Source of the DNA: Nicotiana tabacum | Lineage: Eukaryota > Streptophyta > Magnoliopsida > Solanales > Solanaceae | Assembly: GCF_000715075.1 (NCBI RefSeq) | Contig: NC_134102.1 | Coordinates: 50,911,348 to 50,975,347 of the forward strand | Direction of reading: 5' to 3' | DNA: 64,000 nucleotides | Part shown: positions 23,916 to 37,300 of the stretch, one piece after another | Layout of the letters: each line of letters starts with the position of its first letter | Numbering within the stretch: position 1 is the stretch's first letter | The notes under the pieces: generated by a model | What the model saw: the letters and a program-made list of their open reading frames with translations, nothing else | The model's database searches: none | Told to the model about the DNA's origin: nothing | Made by a program: the position numbers and the translations under genes

Positions 23916-23936
23916 CCTAGAGCTCTGATACCAACT
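23916..23936 (-). other. Primer binding site of element B, initiator-Met type
   Basis: The minus strand reads TTGGTATCAGAGCTCTAGG directly after the LTR end GTGACAAG. TGGTATCAGAGC is the usual Met-i primer site of chromoviruses. Confidence 0.85.
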
Positions 23937-24637
23937 TGTCACGACCTAAAATCCCACTACAGACGTCATGATGGAACTTAGTCTTTAAGACTAAGTAAGC
24001 CGATTATAATTACAATCCAAGCCATTTTTTTTTGAAACATATAATTTTATACAAATGTCGAAACCAAAGTAGAAAACAAATATAACCACCTCCCAAAACT
24101 GGTAATACTGAGTCACGAACTCTAACTGAATACATGGAATGATCATGAGGACCGAATATACAATATTGTTCGAATAAGAAATTAACAGTACAATAAAAAT
24201 AGAAACACTCCAAGGGACTGCAACGACCAAGCAGCTCTACCTTAAGTCCTTGCGATCACACTCTAACTTTGTCCGAGTCCGATATCTCCAATACCTGGCT
24301 CTGCACAAAAATGTGCAGAAGTGTAGTATGAGTACACCACAGTCGGTACCCAGTAAGTATCAAGACTAACCTCAGTGGAGTAGTGACGAGGTACAGTCAA
24401 GACACTCACTAGTGTAATAACTTGTGCAATATAGTATGCAAAAATAATAGGAAACAAATAACAATGATGGCAACAATAATCAACAAGTGATATACACAGT
24501 AGGGCAACAAGAACACCATAAATATTGCTCAACAAATAATGCATACAAGTACAACCAATTAATCAAGTCCTTAAATTTAAATCTTTCAAATATAATTCTT
24601 TCAAATAAATATCTTTCGAATAATTCTTTCAAATATA
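23937..24637 (-). repeat. 5' LTR of element B, part 1
   Basis: It matches 17785-18450, including the two-hairpin block (24301-24393, stem 2 CTGCAC/GTGCAG). It is interrupted at 24637 by solo LTR C. Confidence 0.9.
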
Positions 24638-25028
24638 TGTCACGACCCGAAATTTCCCACCGACGGGACCGTGACGCCGCCTAATATTTCACTTGCCAGG
24701 CAAGCTAACGCTAGAGAATCATTAAACCAATTCCTTATTTTCATTCATTAAGTAACAATAATTAACTAAAATGAAATATAATAAGTGCGGAATATCATAA
24801 AAACTGTATTAATTACTACCACCTGGATCTGGAGTCACAATTCACGAGCATTCTAGAATTTACTACAAGTAATAGTCTGAAAGAAATACAACTGTCTGAA
24901 TAAAGAAACAGTAGAAAATAAATGATAGACGGGGACTTCAAGGTCTGTGGACGCCGACAGATCTACCTTGAGTCTCCGGACAGCGGACCAATAGCAAAAT
25001 CTCGATCAACTAGAGCCGGTATCAAAAT

Positions 25029-25130
25029 CTGCATAGAAAGTGCAGAGTGCAGCATCAGTACAACCGACCCCATGTACTGGTAAGTGTCGAGCCTAACCTT
25101 GACGAAGTAGTGACGAGGCTAAGGCAAGGC
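25029..25130 (-). other. Conserved two-hairpin block, LTR C
   Basis: Stem 2 reads CTGCAC...TGCAG (around 25029-25046). Stem 1 has one mismatch (CCTCG/CAAGG). The spacing is the same as in A. Confidence 0.55.
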
Positions 25131-25311
25131 ACCTACAATCAACCTGTACAATTTAACAGTGTATACACAAATAACAAGAATGAAGGAATAAACAGGAAAT
25201 GTCGGGAGGGAAAAACATACTGAGGGAAATACTAGATAAAGAACTATAACAGAATAATCACCGAAGCAGTCAATATACCATTAATCAACAGGAATAGTGA
25301 ATACAGTAAGG

Positions 25312-25575
25312 AAAAATGCACGGCATCACCCTTCATGCTTTTACTCTCAATCTCACCATAAAATTAATAGAAACGGCATGGCATCACCCTTCGTGCTTTT
25401 ACTCTCATATCATGGCACGGCATCACCCTTCGTGCATTAACACTTACAATATGGCACGGCATCACCCTTCGTGCATTAACACTCACAATATGGCACAGCA
25501 TCACCTTTAGTGCATTAACACTCACAATATGGCACGGCATCACCCTTCGTGCATTAACACTCTCCCTTACCATAA
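25312..25575 (-). repeat. Hairpin minisatellite in LTR C
   Basis: Five units of about 50-60 bases with GGCACGGCATCACCCTTCGTGC, the reverse complement of the A minisatellite. The GCACG/CGTGC stem is kept in most units. Confidence 0.85.
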
Positions 25576-26451
25576 CGCAATGCATAAATAACAACAGGGA
25601 GATAGAATAACAAGTACAAACCGCACTTCAACATTTGGTTCCATAATATTAATCTCAACTTGAAATAAAAACTCAATTATCACCAGAAAATCTGTAAACA
25701 TAATAAGAACGATAATTTGGATAACACTAGTATAACACATAGCAATTTGGCATAGGAATGAGACAATGTCAGAAAAACAAAGAAACATGAAAAAAACATG
25801 TAAATTGGAGGCGCATAGGTACCCGTCACCTCACATATACGCCGCTCACAAGAATTTTACTTAGCAATTAATCTATGGTTCCTAATTCCCTCAAGTCAGG
25901 GTTAGACACAACACTTACCTCGCTCCGAAGGCCACTTAATCCTCAATCACAGCCTTTCCTTTGGAATTCACCTCCAAACCACTCGTATCTATTCAAAAAT
26001 GACTCAATAATATCAAATATTGCTAAAGGAATCAATTATATTGCATAAATTAAATTTCCCAAATTTTCCTCCAAAAAGTAAAAAAATCGACCCCGGGCCC
26101 GCTTGGTCAAAACCCGAGGTTTGGACCAAAATTCTTTTACCCATTCACCCCTGAGCTCGAATATGTAATTAGTTTTGGAATCTGACCTCAAATTGAGGTC
26201 TAAATCCCCAAATTCCCGAAATCCCTATTTTCTACCCTAACCCCTAAGTCTACCATAAAAACTCTAGATTTTTGGTTGATAATTCAAGGAATGTAATGGG
26301 TAATTGAAATAAAATGGTTTAGAATCATTTACCAATACTTTGGGGCAGAAAATGACTCTTGAAAATCGCCTCTACCCGTTTGGTTCTTGAAAAATGTTGA
26401 AGAAATGGCTTAAACCCGTGTTTGATTATGTTTTATGCACTGGGCGACAGT

Positions 26452-26574
26452 GTGCATCGCGTTCGCGAGGCCACTGTCGCGTTCGCGAAGGGTACTGGCT
26501 GCCAAACCTTCGCGTTCGCGAGACGTTGCTCGCGTTCGCGATGGTTACGCTCCCCTGGCCTTCGCGTTCGCGAG
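26452..26574 (-). repeat. CpG palindromes of LTR C, left copy
   Basis: CGCGTTCGCGAAGG-type units. Bases 26479-26574 form one copy of the 96-bp direct repeat that brackets the filler. Confidence 0.8.
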
Positions 26575-27774
26575 GTTAGATTTGTCACTACCTTTCAGTC
26601 CAAAGGTTAGATTTGTTACTTATTGGGTTGGTTGTACTCATGCTACATCCTACACCTTGTGTGCAGATCCAGGTGCTTTCGGTCACGGCGTTTGCTGAGT
26701 TGTGGAGTTCAGATTCTCGGAGACTATCAAGGTAGTTGCTTGGCGTTTCGCAGACCTTGTCTCTCCTTCCCTATCTTCCCACTTATTGTATTTAGTTTCA
26801 GACTTTCATAGACAGTATTTTCCAGACTTGTGATGTATAGATTCTTATGTACTCTGTGACACCCCGATAGTTGGGAACTTTCGCGTTGTGTTTTGGGTTT
26901 CTATCCCGTTTATAAGAACATTTATTGTTTAAATTGCTTTAATTCGTTTTCTGTTAAAAGTGTTGGAAATATTTTTAAAAATATCGGCTTGCCTAGTACC
27001 ACGATAGGCGCCATCATGACAGGTTAGGATTTTGGGTCGTGATACTTCTACTCTAGCCTTAGAAGTAGTAGGAGCATTTTCACCACCTGTTGTTGCCATA
27101 GATTTATAACTATCAAATATTGATCTAGCATAAGTATATTTTAGCTTGGCAGTCTTCGAGAGATGCCTGTTCATTTTTTTGAATTGCTAAATTCTCATAA
27201 ATTTTACGAACAAGTCCCTTTGCACCTCTTTAAAGATGGGTTAAGTAGAGTAAAAATTAAATAAACTTGGGGAATAGGGAAAAAATACTTTTTAAATTTT
27301 GCAATCATTTCATTAATGGCCGGTGCATAAGTTGGACTTGTTTTATACTTAATAAATACAAAATAAATTCCACAATTATACCATAATATTTGTGTAACAG
27401 TAGGACAATATATACAGAAAATTATTTTGTAACATAATAAAAAATTTCTAAAATTTAGTAAGCTCTTTGATCTCATCCCAATCAGAATCAATAATTTGAT
27501 CTGCGGGGATACCATTATGCATATTAAATACCTTTTGTATAGGCACCCGATAATCATATGCAACTATAAGCATTTCATAAGTAGAATTCCACCAAGTACA
27601 AACATCTTTTGGAATTTTTCTATATGGAATGTTAGTACTAGCATATTGTTGTGCAAACTCACGAAGTCTACTCGCTTTATTAGCACGAAAAATATAGCCG
27701 CAAACATATTGTACTTTACTACAAGTCTCATAAAATAAATTAATACCATCTTTTACAATCAAGTTAAAAATATG
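26575..27774. mobile_element. Chimeric filler: LTR-E end joined to hAT transposase piece
   Basis: It matches 49203-50400 across the junction between solo LTR E and the hAT transposase gene. The LTR end ('gtcgtgata') is at about 27043, followed by hAT sequence. It has neither LTR nor hAT ends of its own and no short target duplication. Instead 96-bp direct repeats flank it (26479-26574 and 27775-27870). This looks like DNA copied in during break repair, not a transposition (inference). Confidence 0.8.
27052..27774 (-). pseudogene. hAT transposase fragment inside the filler
   Basis: The middle of the transposase is recognisable from 'NLIVKDGINLFYETCSKV' and 'CTWWNSTYEMLIVAYDYR', the conserved hAT region around the RNase H-like catalytic core. 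It breaks off at both ends of the copied segment and runs out of frame after 'ELTKF'. Confidence 0.75.
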
Positions 27775-28090
27775 GCGTTCGCGAAGGGTACTGGCTGCCA
27801 AGCCTTCGCGTTCGCGAGACGTTGCTCGCGTTCGTGATGGTTACACTCCCCTGGCCTTCGCGTTCGCTAGACATTGCTCGCGTTCGTGATGAAAGAACGA
27901 CCAACCCTCCCCCAGGTCCTCAAGTGCTTTGCGTTCGCGATGAGCAGGTCGCGTTCGCGAAGGGTAAATTCCCCATCACTTCGCGTTCGCGACCAGGCCT
28001 TCGCGTTCGCGATGAAGGATTCTCAGCCTCACCGGATTACTCTTCGCGTTTGCGAGAGTACCTTCGCGAACGCGAAGAAGGACATGCCAG
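27775..28090 (-). repeat. CpG palindromes of LTR C, right copy
   Basis: The first 96 bases (27775-27870) repeat 26479-26574 with about four substitutions. Further CGCGTTCGCG units follow. Confidence 0.8.
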
Positions 28091-28814
28091 AACACAGATT
28101 CTGTAGAAAAACCAGATTTCCGAAGTCTAAAACATCCTGTGGCCTATCCGAAACTCACCCGAGCCCTCGGGGCTCCAAACCAAACATGTACACAAGTCTA
28201 AAAACAACATACAAATTTGCTCGCACGATCAAATCGCCAAAATAACACCTAGAACTCTAAATTTAGCACCAATTCAAATGAAATTCTCAAGAACACTTTA
28301 AAATCCATAACTTCTCAACTGGACGTCTGAATCACGTCAAATCAACTCCGTTTCTCACCAAATTTCACAGACATGTCTTAAATATCGTAATGAACCTGTA
28401 TCGGGCTCCGGGACCAAAATACGGACCTGATACTCACAATGCCAAATATCAATCAATTCTTAAAAACAAATAATTTCCAAACTTTTAGTTTTCATCAAAA
28501 ATTCATAACTCAAGCTAGGGACCTCCAAATTCGATTTCGGGCATACGCCCAGGTCCCATAATTCGATACGGACCCACCGGGACCGTCAAAGCACGGATCC
28601 GGGTCCGCTTACCAAAAATATTGACTGCAGTCAACTAAAATTAACTTTTAAAGTAAAACTTCTTATTTTCATTAGTTTTCAACATAAAAGCTTTCCAGAA
28701 ACCTGTCCGAATTGTGCACGCAAATCGAGGAGGGTAAAAATAAGATTTTTAAGGCTTAAGAGCACCGATTCGAGTTCTAAAACATAAAATGACCTTTTGG
28801 GTCATCACAATATA

Positions 28815-31715
28815 ATTCCTTCAAATAAATATCTTTCAAATATAATTCTTTCAAATAAATATTATTCGAATAATTCTTTCAAATAAATCTCTTTCGAATA
28901 ACTCTTTCAAATATAATTCTTTCAAATAAGTATCTTTCAAATAAAAATCACCATGTGACGCAGCATTTCAAAATCATAAAATACGGGTCTCAGCCCACTT
29001 TCATATTTCCACGGCACCTCGTGCCAATTTCTCTATCACAACCGCACGGACAACTCACGTGCCAATATCATCATCATTTAACCACGGCACCTCGTGCCCA
29101 CATTTTATATCACAACTGCACGGACAATTCACGTGTCAATATCATCATTATTTACTCACGGCACATCGTGCCCACATTTCATTTCATAATCCGCCTGACA
29201 ATAGCCACAGGCTCCCAATTTTAACATAGATCAGACTATTATCAAGTTTACCGAAACAACAAGACAAATTCTCCAAGATATAAAAATAAACACAAGAAAA
29301 ATCACAACATCACATAAAAATTACCAACGCAATAACTCCATATCATCCCTGACAATAGCCACTCTTATCTCTCCTATAGCCACCCTTATCACTCCTAGAA
29401 TAGCCTCCCTTATCCCTCTGCCCTGACAATATCAATAGCCACCCTTATCGCTCCTATAGCCACCCTTATCTCTCCTATAGCCATCCTTATCACTTCGCCC
29501 AGACAATATCCCAATGCACATAACAACAGTGAAATGTCACCCTTATACCCACATAATATCAACAGTGGAATGCCACAACTTATATCCTCAAAATAACAAC
29601 ACAACAATTTACACGAAATATGATCACGGCAACATAACAAAATCAATTCATATCACAATTTGCCCAATGGCCACAACCAATTCCAAAGATATAACAAAAT
29701 CAATTAATTTCACAACAAATAGTCCAAGGCTCCACACAATGTGTACAAAACCTCAAAACAACAACAGAGATGGAAAATACTCAGTATAGGGAAACGCCTT
29801 CATTAATCCAAATTCTTGATAATTATATTAACGCCTCAGTTTAAACTTATTTCATTAATTATTTGCAGATGAAAAATCCATAATATAATTATTTTCAGGA
29901 AATATCAAATCACCAAACTCACGGAATTCACATAAATATACAAGTAATAATCACATCAAATTGTCATATAAAAACAAATTCAACAAACGCGAATTGAGGC
30001 ATGGCAAATAGATGATTTAATAAATGCCAACAATTATCCAATTTACTACACAATATGCCCAAGACTTTAACTCATTAAATTTTGCACATATAAGCTCGAG
30101 TACGTACTCGTCACCTCGCGTACACGACTTTTCACATTTCACAAATGGCACATAAGACTTGATGCCTCAGGGATAATTTCCCCACTCAAGGTTAGGCAAA
30201 ATACTTACCTTTTTGAAGTTATGTCGATATTTTCAAATTACCTTCTTGCTTGAATTGACCTCCGGACAGCTCAAATCTATCCAAATTAATTGTATAACTT
30301 CATTAAAATATATCAGAAATAATTCCGGATAATAAAACGTAGACTTAAAATTTTATTCTAAAAAGTCAACCAAAGTCAACGCGGGGCCCGCCTCTTGGAA
30401 CCCGGCAGAATTTTCAAGAAATTCGAACATCCATTCCGATACGAGTCCAACCATACCAATTTTATCAAATTCCGATAACGAATCGTCCTCCAAATCTATA
30501 TTTTTCGTTTTTGAAGGGTTTTATAATTTCCCCAAATTTCCAACTTAATTCACTGATTAAATGATAAAAATAAGAATGGATTCATGTAATATAGCGAAAA
30601 CCAAGTTAGAATCACTTACCCTGAAGAATTCTTTGAAAATCCTATGAAAACTCGTCACAAACCGAGCTCCCAAAGTCCAAGTGTGAAATAATACCCTAAC
30701 CCTCGGTTATATAGTACACAATCTGACCTCCCATTGTGCTGACCGCACATTTTCTTGTACGGTCGCACATCACAGGTGCTGTGGTCGCACTCCAAATTGT
30801 GCGGCCGCACTTTTGTGGCATGCACTACTAAGTTTTAGTAAATTGACCATAACTTTCTCTACAAATGTCCAAATAATGACTGATTTACCTTTCTGAAAAC
30901 TAGATTCAAAGGACTATAATTTTCGTTTTTGAATCATCTCCAAATTCCTTGTAAATTAAAATATATAAGATTCCGAAATTGGACCATCGAACCTGAAAAT
31001 CTCATTTCTGCGGCCGCGAGAGATATTCTGCGGACAGCACAATTTCAACTGCGGACAACACAATTTCAAGTGCGGTCCGCACAATTCCTACTACTACAGC
31101 ACTTTGGGAGTTTGCGGCTGCACTTCTGCACTCTAAAATGTGCCCTCCGCACTTCAACTATCCCATAACATTGTCAGAGTGCCGAAATGCCCGGACTCGC
31201 TCAAAGCTCACCCTGAAACTCATTCGAGCCACTCGGGATCTCAACCAAACATACCAACAAGTCCTAAAACATAACACGGACCTGCTCGAGGCCTCAAACC
31301 ACATCAAACAACGTCGAAACTACGAATCACACCACAAATCGAACTCATAAATTTCCAAATCTTCCAACTTTCAAAACTCATGCCGAAACATATCAAATCA
31401 ATCTGGAATGACTTCAAATTTTGCACACGAGTCATAAATGACATAATGGAGGTATTCAAATTTTCAGAATCGGATTTTTATTTTAACTTCCAAACTTAAA
31501 TTTTTATTTTAGCCATTTCAAGTCTAATTTAGCTACGGGCTTCGAAAAAGTTTTCGGACACGCTCATAAGTCCAAAATCGCCATACGGAGCTATTAAAAT
31601 CATCAAAACTTTATTCTGGGGTCGTTTGCTAAAAATTCAACTCTCCTGTCAATTCTTTTCTTTTAAGTCGCTGAACGAGACGCTAATTCACAAAACGACA
31701 AGTTGGGTCGTTATA
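28815..31715 (-). repeat. 5' LTR of element B, part 2
   Basis: It continues the LTR after C and matches about 18465-21528. It includes hairpin repeats (29005-29175), a TATA box (30707-30716) and GC palindromes (30738-30815 and 31008-31160). It ends TCGTTATA, with one change from the standard TTACA, next to the TTATT duplication. Confidence 0.9.
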
Positions 31716-31720
31716 TTATT

Positions 31721-32230
31721 ATTATCCAATTTACTAGGCATATTGACCCACAAAAGAATCTCGCCTTTTAATAAATCAAAACAATATTAATGTACATAGC
31801 TAATAATAATTATATCAAGATTAAGAGTATAAGTATATTTAATGGCTAGAGAGTTTATTTTATTGAGTATAAAATACTTATCTCTACTTGGTCCGTTCAA
31901 TACATATAAAATGTACTAGCACAAGAAGTTGGAATTAAATCATTCTCATAATCAAGATAAATTATATTTAATCTTGTGCTACAATCATTCTTGATGGTTT
32001 GTCCAATTTTATCGTTAGATTGTGAACTCAAACTTTATACTTATAAGAATCGATGATTTAATCTTCCGTGTATAAGCTAAACTCTATACACTAAATCATC
32101 TACTATATAAGCAAAGGACACAGACTAATATATGATCTATTTAAAACTTTATTAAAATTGAATAAACAAATATTCCATAATAAATACTATATCCAAACAA
32201 AACCCATAGTTAATAGTATATATCTCAACA
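31721..32230 (-). repeat. Copia-type LTR, outer part
   Basis: The minus strand starts TGTTGAGATATATAC at 32230. This is the U3 side of the LTR continued at 17784. The adjacent bases 32231-32235 (AGTTC) should be half of its target duplication; the other half is outside the window. Confidence 0.65.
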
Positions 32231-34366
32231 AGTTCGACACTCAATAAGTGAAATATGGCATTTAAATTGAAACAGATGGAGTATAAAGTTAGTTAAAATG
32301 AATTTACTATCTTTTTCTATGCATTAAAAATACAACTCCTAGTAGACCTTAGTTTGTCTTATGGTTAACTTAACTAAACATAGTATATATATGCGGGTAA
32401 GTTTTTACAACTGAATTTTCCTCTGTTTTAGCATGAATGAGTACGGACACGGTCAAATACATATGCTTTCCTCCTTCATATGCGCTAGTAAAATGCAAGC
32501 ATTTCTAGATCTCTTCCAATTAGCTACAACTTTGAGAGCTTGGATTAGGATTCGTATCAGTGCAAAAGGTTTCTCTAAGTTTCTGTTCGTCTCTTTCAAA
32601 ACTTTTACTGAAAGCTGTCTGTTTTGTCTTCCTAAGTACCGAAGCTTTTCTTCTATCCTCGGTCGTAATTTGTTACCATGTGCAAATCCAGATCTACCAA
32701 AAGACAGACTGCATTGATTGATAAACGTGTCTTTCGTAGTTTAAACTGTCTGATTATGACATGCATATTAATGAATTTCTCAAATTTGCAGATAGTTTTT
32801 TTATACATGTCAGCCGCTGCATTTTCTACACCCTTGCTTCCATTTTGAACAGCTTGATCGAGAAAATTCTTGATTTATTTTTATGCAATCGGAGCTCGTG
32901 GATTTCCCTGTCGTTATATCTTATTTACATCTATGCAACCAAGCTCTGTGGTTACTGGTTCTTTTTTGGACCATAGGCAACGTTTTTCAGCTCTTGCTCA
33001 AACAGATGGCCAGAGTTTGGTTCAATATGCCATCGAGAATCCAACACCTGTTTGGTTTGTTTGCTGCATTCAAGGAAGGTAGCTAATCACATCTTAAATA
33101 TGGTTTAGTAATGAGCTTAATTATATGACTTTGCTTTTTTTGTTATCTTCAGAACAGGACATTGTTATTGCGATTACAACTTAGTTAGGTTGTTATCGGT
33201 ACGTTACAGCTTTTCTCCTTTCAGTTTCGGTTTATTCGGTTTGGTAGTTTCGGTTTATTCAATTTGAATATTAACTAGTACATAGAGCCATAGACTATAA
33301 TATTCTTAATTAAAGTACTCAAAACTACATCCTAAGCTCACTTGGCTGTTAAAAAAAATCTGTCCAAAACTAGAAAGTATCAACTAAGAGAAAAAAGTAC
33401 ATAAAGGAATAAATTTGATCATTGAAAATGTCTTGTTGCTTACTTAGAGTTAATTGCTGAACTTAGAGAATACAACAAGGAGTAATCCAACAAATGCAAT
33501 AATAATATAAGAGTAACGTAGTAAGAAATGCCCTAAAATCGTAGAACTTAGAACAGCCCCAGAACTTAGAAGCTGGTGTCATCTTTCGCTTCTGCTAGGG
33601 CTGGTAATATTTGGGGCTCTACTATTAAACCCTAAAGTTTATTTCCTTTATAGATCGATTTGTTCGCGCTAGTAGCTTTACAATTCCTTTTCCTACCCAT
33701 GCAATTGAAGCAACTTTAATTGTAGGAGAGTTGCAAAAGGCATCTCCAGTATTTAACAACATGAATTGTTAAAGAGGAGAGAAATTCTACTCCATACATT
33801 TTCACCTACTTTATTCAGTGCTGATATAGGCTTCAAGCTGCTACCCTCTCATGAACTTGTGTAGTTATGAACCATTATTTCAAGACGCTTGCTTGGTTCC
33901 AGCTACACCTTGCTGAATACATTGTCAAAAGATTTAAACTATGCTCGCAAACTAGTAGGAAAACTCTACCTATTTTGAACTCTCTACCATTACCAAGGGC
34001 ATAAATGCGTAGCTTATTACTGTATCTGGACAATAAATGAATAAAAGAAAGACAGAACGCAAGAGATGCATAATGAAAAGAAATCTCCAACATTTATGGT
34101 TGCAGTTCATAATTTATATCTGCCCTCCAAAAAGAGTACACTAAAACACCAATTTGCTGCTGATAGCTTTTAACACCAAATAAAAAGGGTAATGCAATTG
34201 AAATATGACAAATGCACCAAGGAGTTGTTATAGGTCCAACCAAAAATAAACCATAAATTATTCACTTCAGAATCATCATTCAGTGAAACCACCTTCCAAT
34301 CCTAGTGCACTTGCCAGCTGACACCACTTTTCTTCTGCTTCAAAGACACGTTTGCTCCATCAAACC
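32231..34366. other. Intergenic region downstream of the VIM gene
   Basis: No gene can be supported. A plus-strand frame at 32870-33082 is protein-like ('SALAQTDGQSLVQYAIE') but not recognised. A telo-box AAACCCTAA lies at 33627-33635. Bases 33225-33285 have 'cggtttattcggtttggt' repeats of the kind seen at plant transposon ends. Confidence 0.5.
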
Positions 34367-37300
34367 CTAAACTGAAAGTTCAGGTATCGCAGAATCAACT
34401 TCCCCAAGATTATGCACATCAGGTTTGTCAAGGGATTTTTTAGGTGATACATTGTTACTATCACTGGACCTCTTCCTCTTGTTTGTCTGCTTGGTTTCAG
34501 TATTAGTGACAGGCTTCGCACCTTCTTTATCATCCTCAACACGTTTATCAGTTTCAGCAGCTTCTTCAGTTGGAACCTCATCTTTTCCATCTGAGCCACC
34601 ATCAACATCTTCATTTAATCCTGCATTTTCTTCCTCAATTTGGCGCTGCAATGATTCTATTACATTCATCAACTCTCTATTAATCTGCCACCAAAACAAC
34701 TTTCAGTGTAAGACTAAAGCTTATACTCAGAAGTACAAAAGTCTCGTGTTTCAACAAATACCATGGAATGATTAAGTCTTGCTTATGACATTCATATATA
34801 GACTACTGAGATGGTAATCAGTAATGATCGGATTTTGGAGCATCACAAAGTCATCAGGTAAATTGTGAATTAGGTACCTGGGGATTCTGGAGGAAATCAG
34901 ATATATCAGTTGGGCATGACGGGCATTTCATTATATTCTTCTGCACTCGTAATGTCCGTCTGCCTTCACCCCTCTGTCTTGTGAAAGACTGTCCTGCAAA
35001 GGCACTTTCCAAACATGCCTTGCAGAAGTTATGTGCACATGGAGTGGTAAGTGGGAGATTCATCACTTCCCGGCAAATAAGACAGCTAAACTCTGCACCA
35101 TTACATCATTTCATGGATATTGAGAATTAAATTGAAGACACTATGCAATCACTAACAATCAAAAGGAAACCTAAAATTAGATAATACCACAAACTACCTA
35201 GTTAAATCAGATTAGAAGGCAAAAGATATAATGACAAGCATTGAATGAGAAGTATACCTTTCAAAAGCCTTTGCTTCACAGACACTGTATTTTTCCTTGG
35301 TCTAACTTTCCTCTCTTTTGTTCCATCATCATTTTGACATTGAATAGGTTTTCGACTAGTAGGAGGAGCTTTTTTCCACATCCAACAACTCTTCTCCTCC
35401 TGTAAAACAGAAACCATACATTAAAAACAGTCCCAACATTCATATAATGTATACTTCACATACAACAAAGTTGATTAAAAAATGCCACTGCATTTAAAGA
35501 AAGGATGTAAATACCCCAATTAAATTGGCAAAAAGTAATCACATAATCTGACAACCATCATCCTTTAATGTTCTAAATTACCACACATAAAAGTTTACTT
35601 ATTCCAAATATCATGTTACAATTATCTAGCTTCTCACATCATAATCCCAAGCCGGAGATCCTTTTCTTTCAGTTATATCTGTAGCACCATTTAGTTCTTT
35701 TATGGAAGGCAAGGCCCTAGGACGGTCCCCATGCTCATCACTGCCAATATAACAAAGTGAATTAAATAAAAGAAAACCCCAAAAAGAAGGGGATGGGCAT
35801 TTGCAAATAAGTAAAAATGCACAAAAAAAGACCAGGTCCATGGGGCAGGTTCATTATCACAGCGCACAAAAAGATATCGACACACTTTGAATCCCTGCAC
35901 AAATGTCAAGGACACATAAATTATTGACAAAGATGGAGAATAGGAGATACAGATGCATAAAGATTTGGACAAGAGTTTCAAACTTGTTTTCCAGCTTTCC
36001 GCCAGCATTTTTCAATCCTGTAAACCCCGTCGTATCGTACTCCCTTCTCTGGTGCATAAGAAGAACGCTTCTCCTTATGGGACCTATATATATAAGAAAA
36101 GGATAAAACTTGTGCATAGGATAAAACGTGTGCATTAGAAATACACCCCCAACGGCAATGAAAAAAATCTGAGAATTGATGTAAATATTGGCAAATCCCA
36201 CCAAATAGACTATTGATAGCTCAACTAGTGGATGCTGATAGAAATTATTTTGTTGTCAAAGGGCAAGTCATTTCAGTAGCAGAAAGTCAGCATCCTGAAG
36301 CTAAAAATTAGATTGCAACATAGATCACGAACAATCACCCTACTTGCTACTTTAAAAAATTAGAAAAAAACAACAGCAATTGCATGAAATGTCAAGACCA
36401 ATCACAAGTACATCAGCTAGTCATGCAAACTTGGCTACTCTGACATGAAACTTAACATCTCTATGATACATAACATCACACTGTGGAAGATACATAAGCC
36501 AACTACGTATACTTTATTGACCAGCCCAAGAGTGCCTAACACAACAATAAATCAGCCAATTTCCAGTCAAAAGAAGGGATACCAAGAATCGTTTCAGTTA
36601 TCTACCTTTTTAATCAAAATGTTAAAGGCACCAACTGACCTCACAACTCGGACAGGATAACCCTTGACACAGCTGACACGTAAAGCTTCATTAAGCTTAT
36701 CAAATTTCTGGTCAAATGATTGTAACTTGTTTGTTCGCTTGTTACCACTCAAGTCTCTTCCACCACTAGCCAACACAAATCAACATAAAACTAGTTAGAA
36801 GAGTACCTCGACAGAAACCAGCAGCACCAAGAGTTATCAGTGTAAATAAGTAAACAAATGCAAAACCAAGCATTAATCTGGACTCACTTTTAAGTAAATG
36901 AAAGTCAAATTGATAACACTCATAACGGTTTTCAGAAAGCAAAAGAAGAATTCAGCTTAACCACAATGGATAGATACTTTACAAGAGCATGGTGCTCAAA
37001 ACACAAGAAACAATGGAGAATAGAAATTCAACACAGCAAATTTATCATAAGTGGAATCATACGTAGAGTAAATTTGAGAAAACAAGTTGCATGCAAGGTG
37101 ATCTAGAAAAGGGAAACAACAGAAGGCACATGCATCAAACAAAAGATAAAGACAAGCAACACAGACAAAACTTTACCTTCCAGTATAAAGAAACCATTCA
37201 CCATGGTCCTCATCATCTTCGTATCCGCCAGAAAGTGCAACAGACTGGGCCCCGTAATGTGACTGTCCAGCAATTCCAGCCACATGAGGGAAATGAGCCC

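Larger units (their letters stand above)
24638..28809 (-). mobile_element. Solo LTR C (A family) with internal filler
   Basis: On the minus strand it starts TGTGATGACCC and ends GTCGTGACA. The perfect duplication ATATA is at 24633-24637 and 28810-28814. Without the filler it is about 2.9 kb, the size of the A LTR, and it shares its palindromes, minisatellite and 'gagccctcggggctcc' region. There is no second LTR or interior, so it is a recombination product. Confidence 0.9.
17785..31715 (-). mobile_element. Element B: large gypsy element, interior mostly deleted
   Basis: The LTRs read TGTCACG...GTCGTTACA on the plus strand, so the element runs on the minus strand. The duplication TTATT at 17780-17784 and 31716-31720 is perfect. 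The LTRs are about 3.7 kb. The interior (21529-23936) is only 2.4 kb and holds a Met-type primer site, a gag zinc-knuckle remnant and a polypurine tract, with no pol. Its interior resembles that of element F. Solo LTR C interrupts the 5' LTR. Confidence 0.92.

Noticed and set aside
25312..25575. CRISPR-like regular repeats
   Set aside because: Units are diverged tandem repeats inside a plant LTR; the spacers are similar to one another and no cas genes exist here.
32433..32717. 94-codon frame with a start
   Set aside because: No domain, no codon-use signal and no splice context; the composition resembles AT-rich intergenic DNA.
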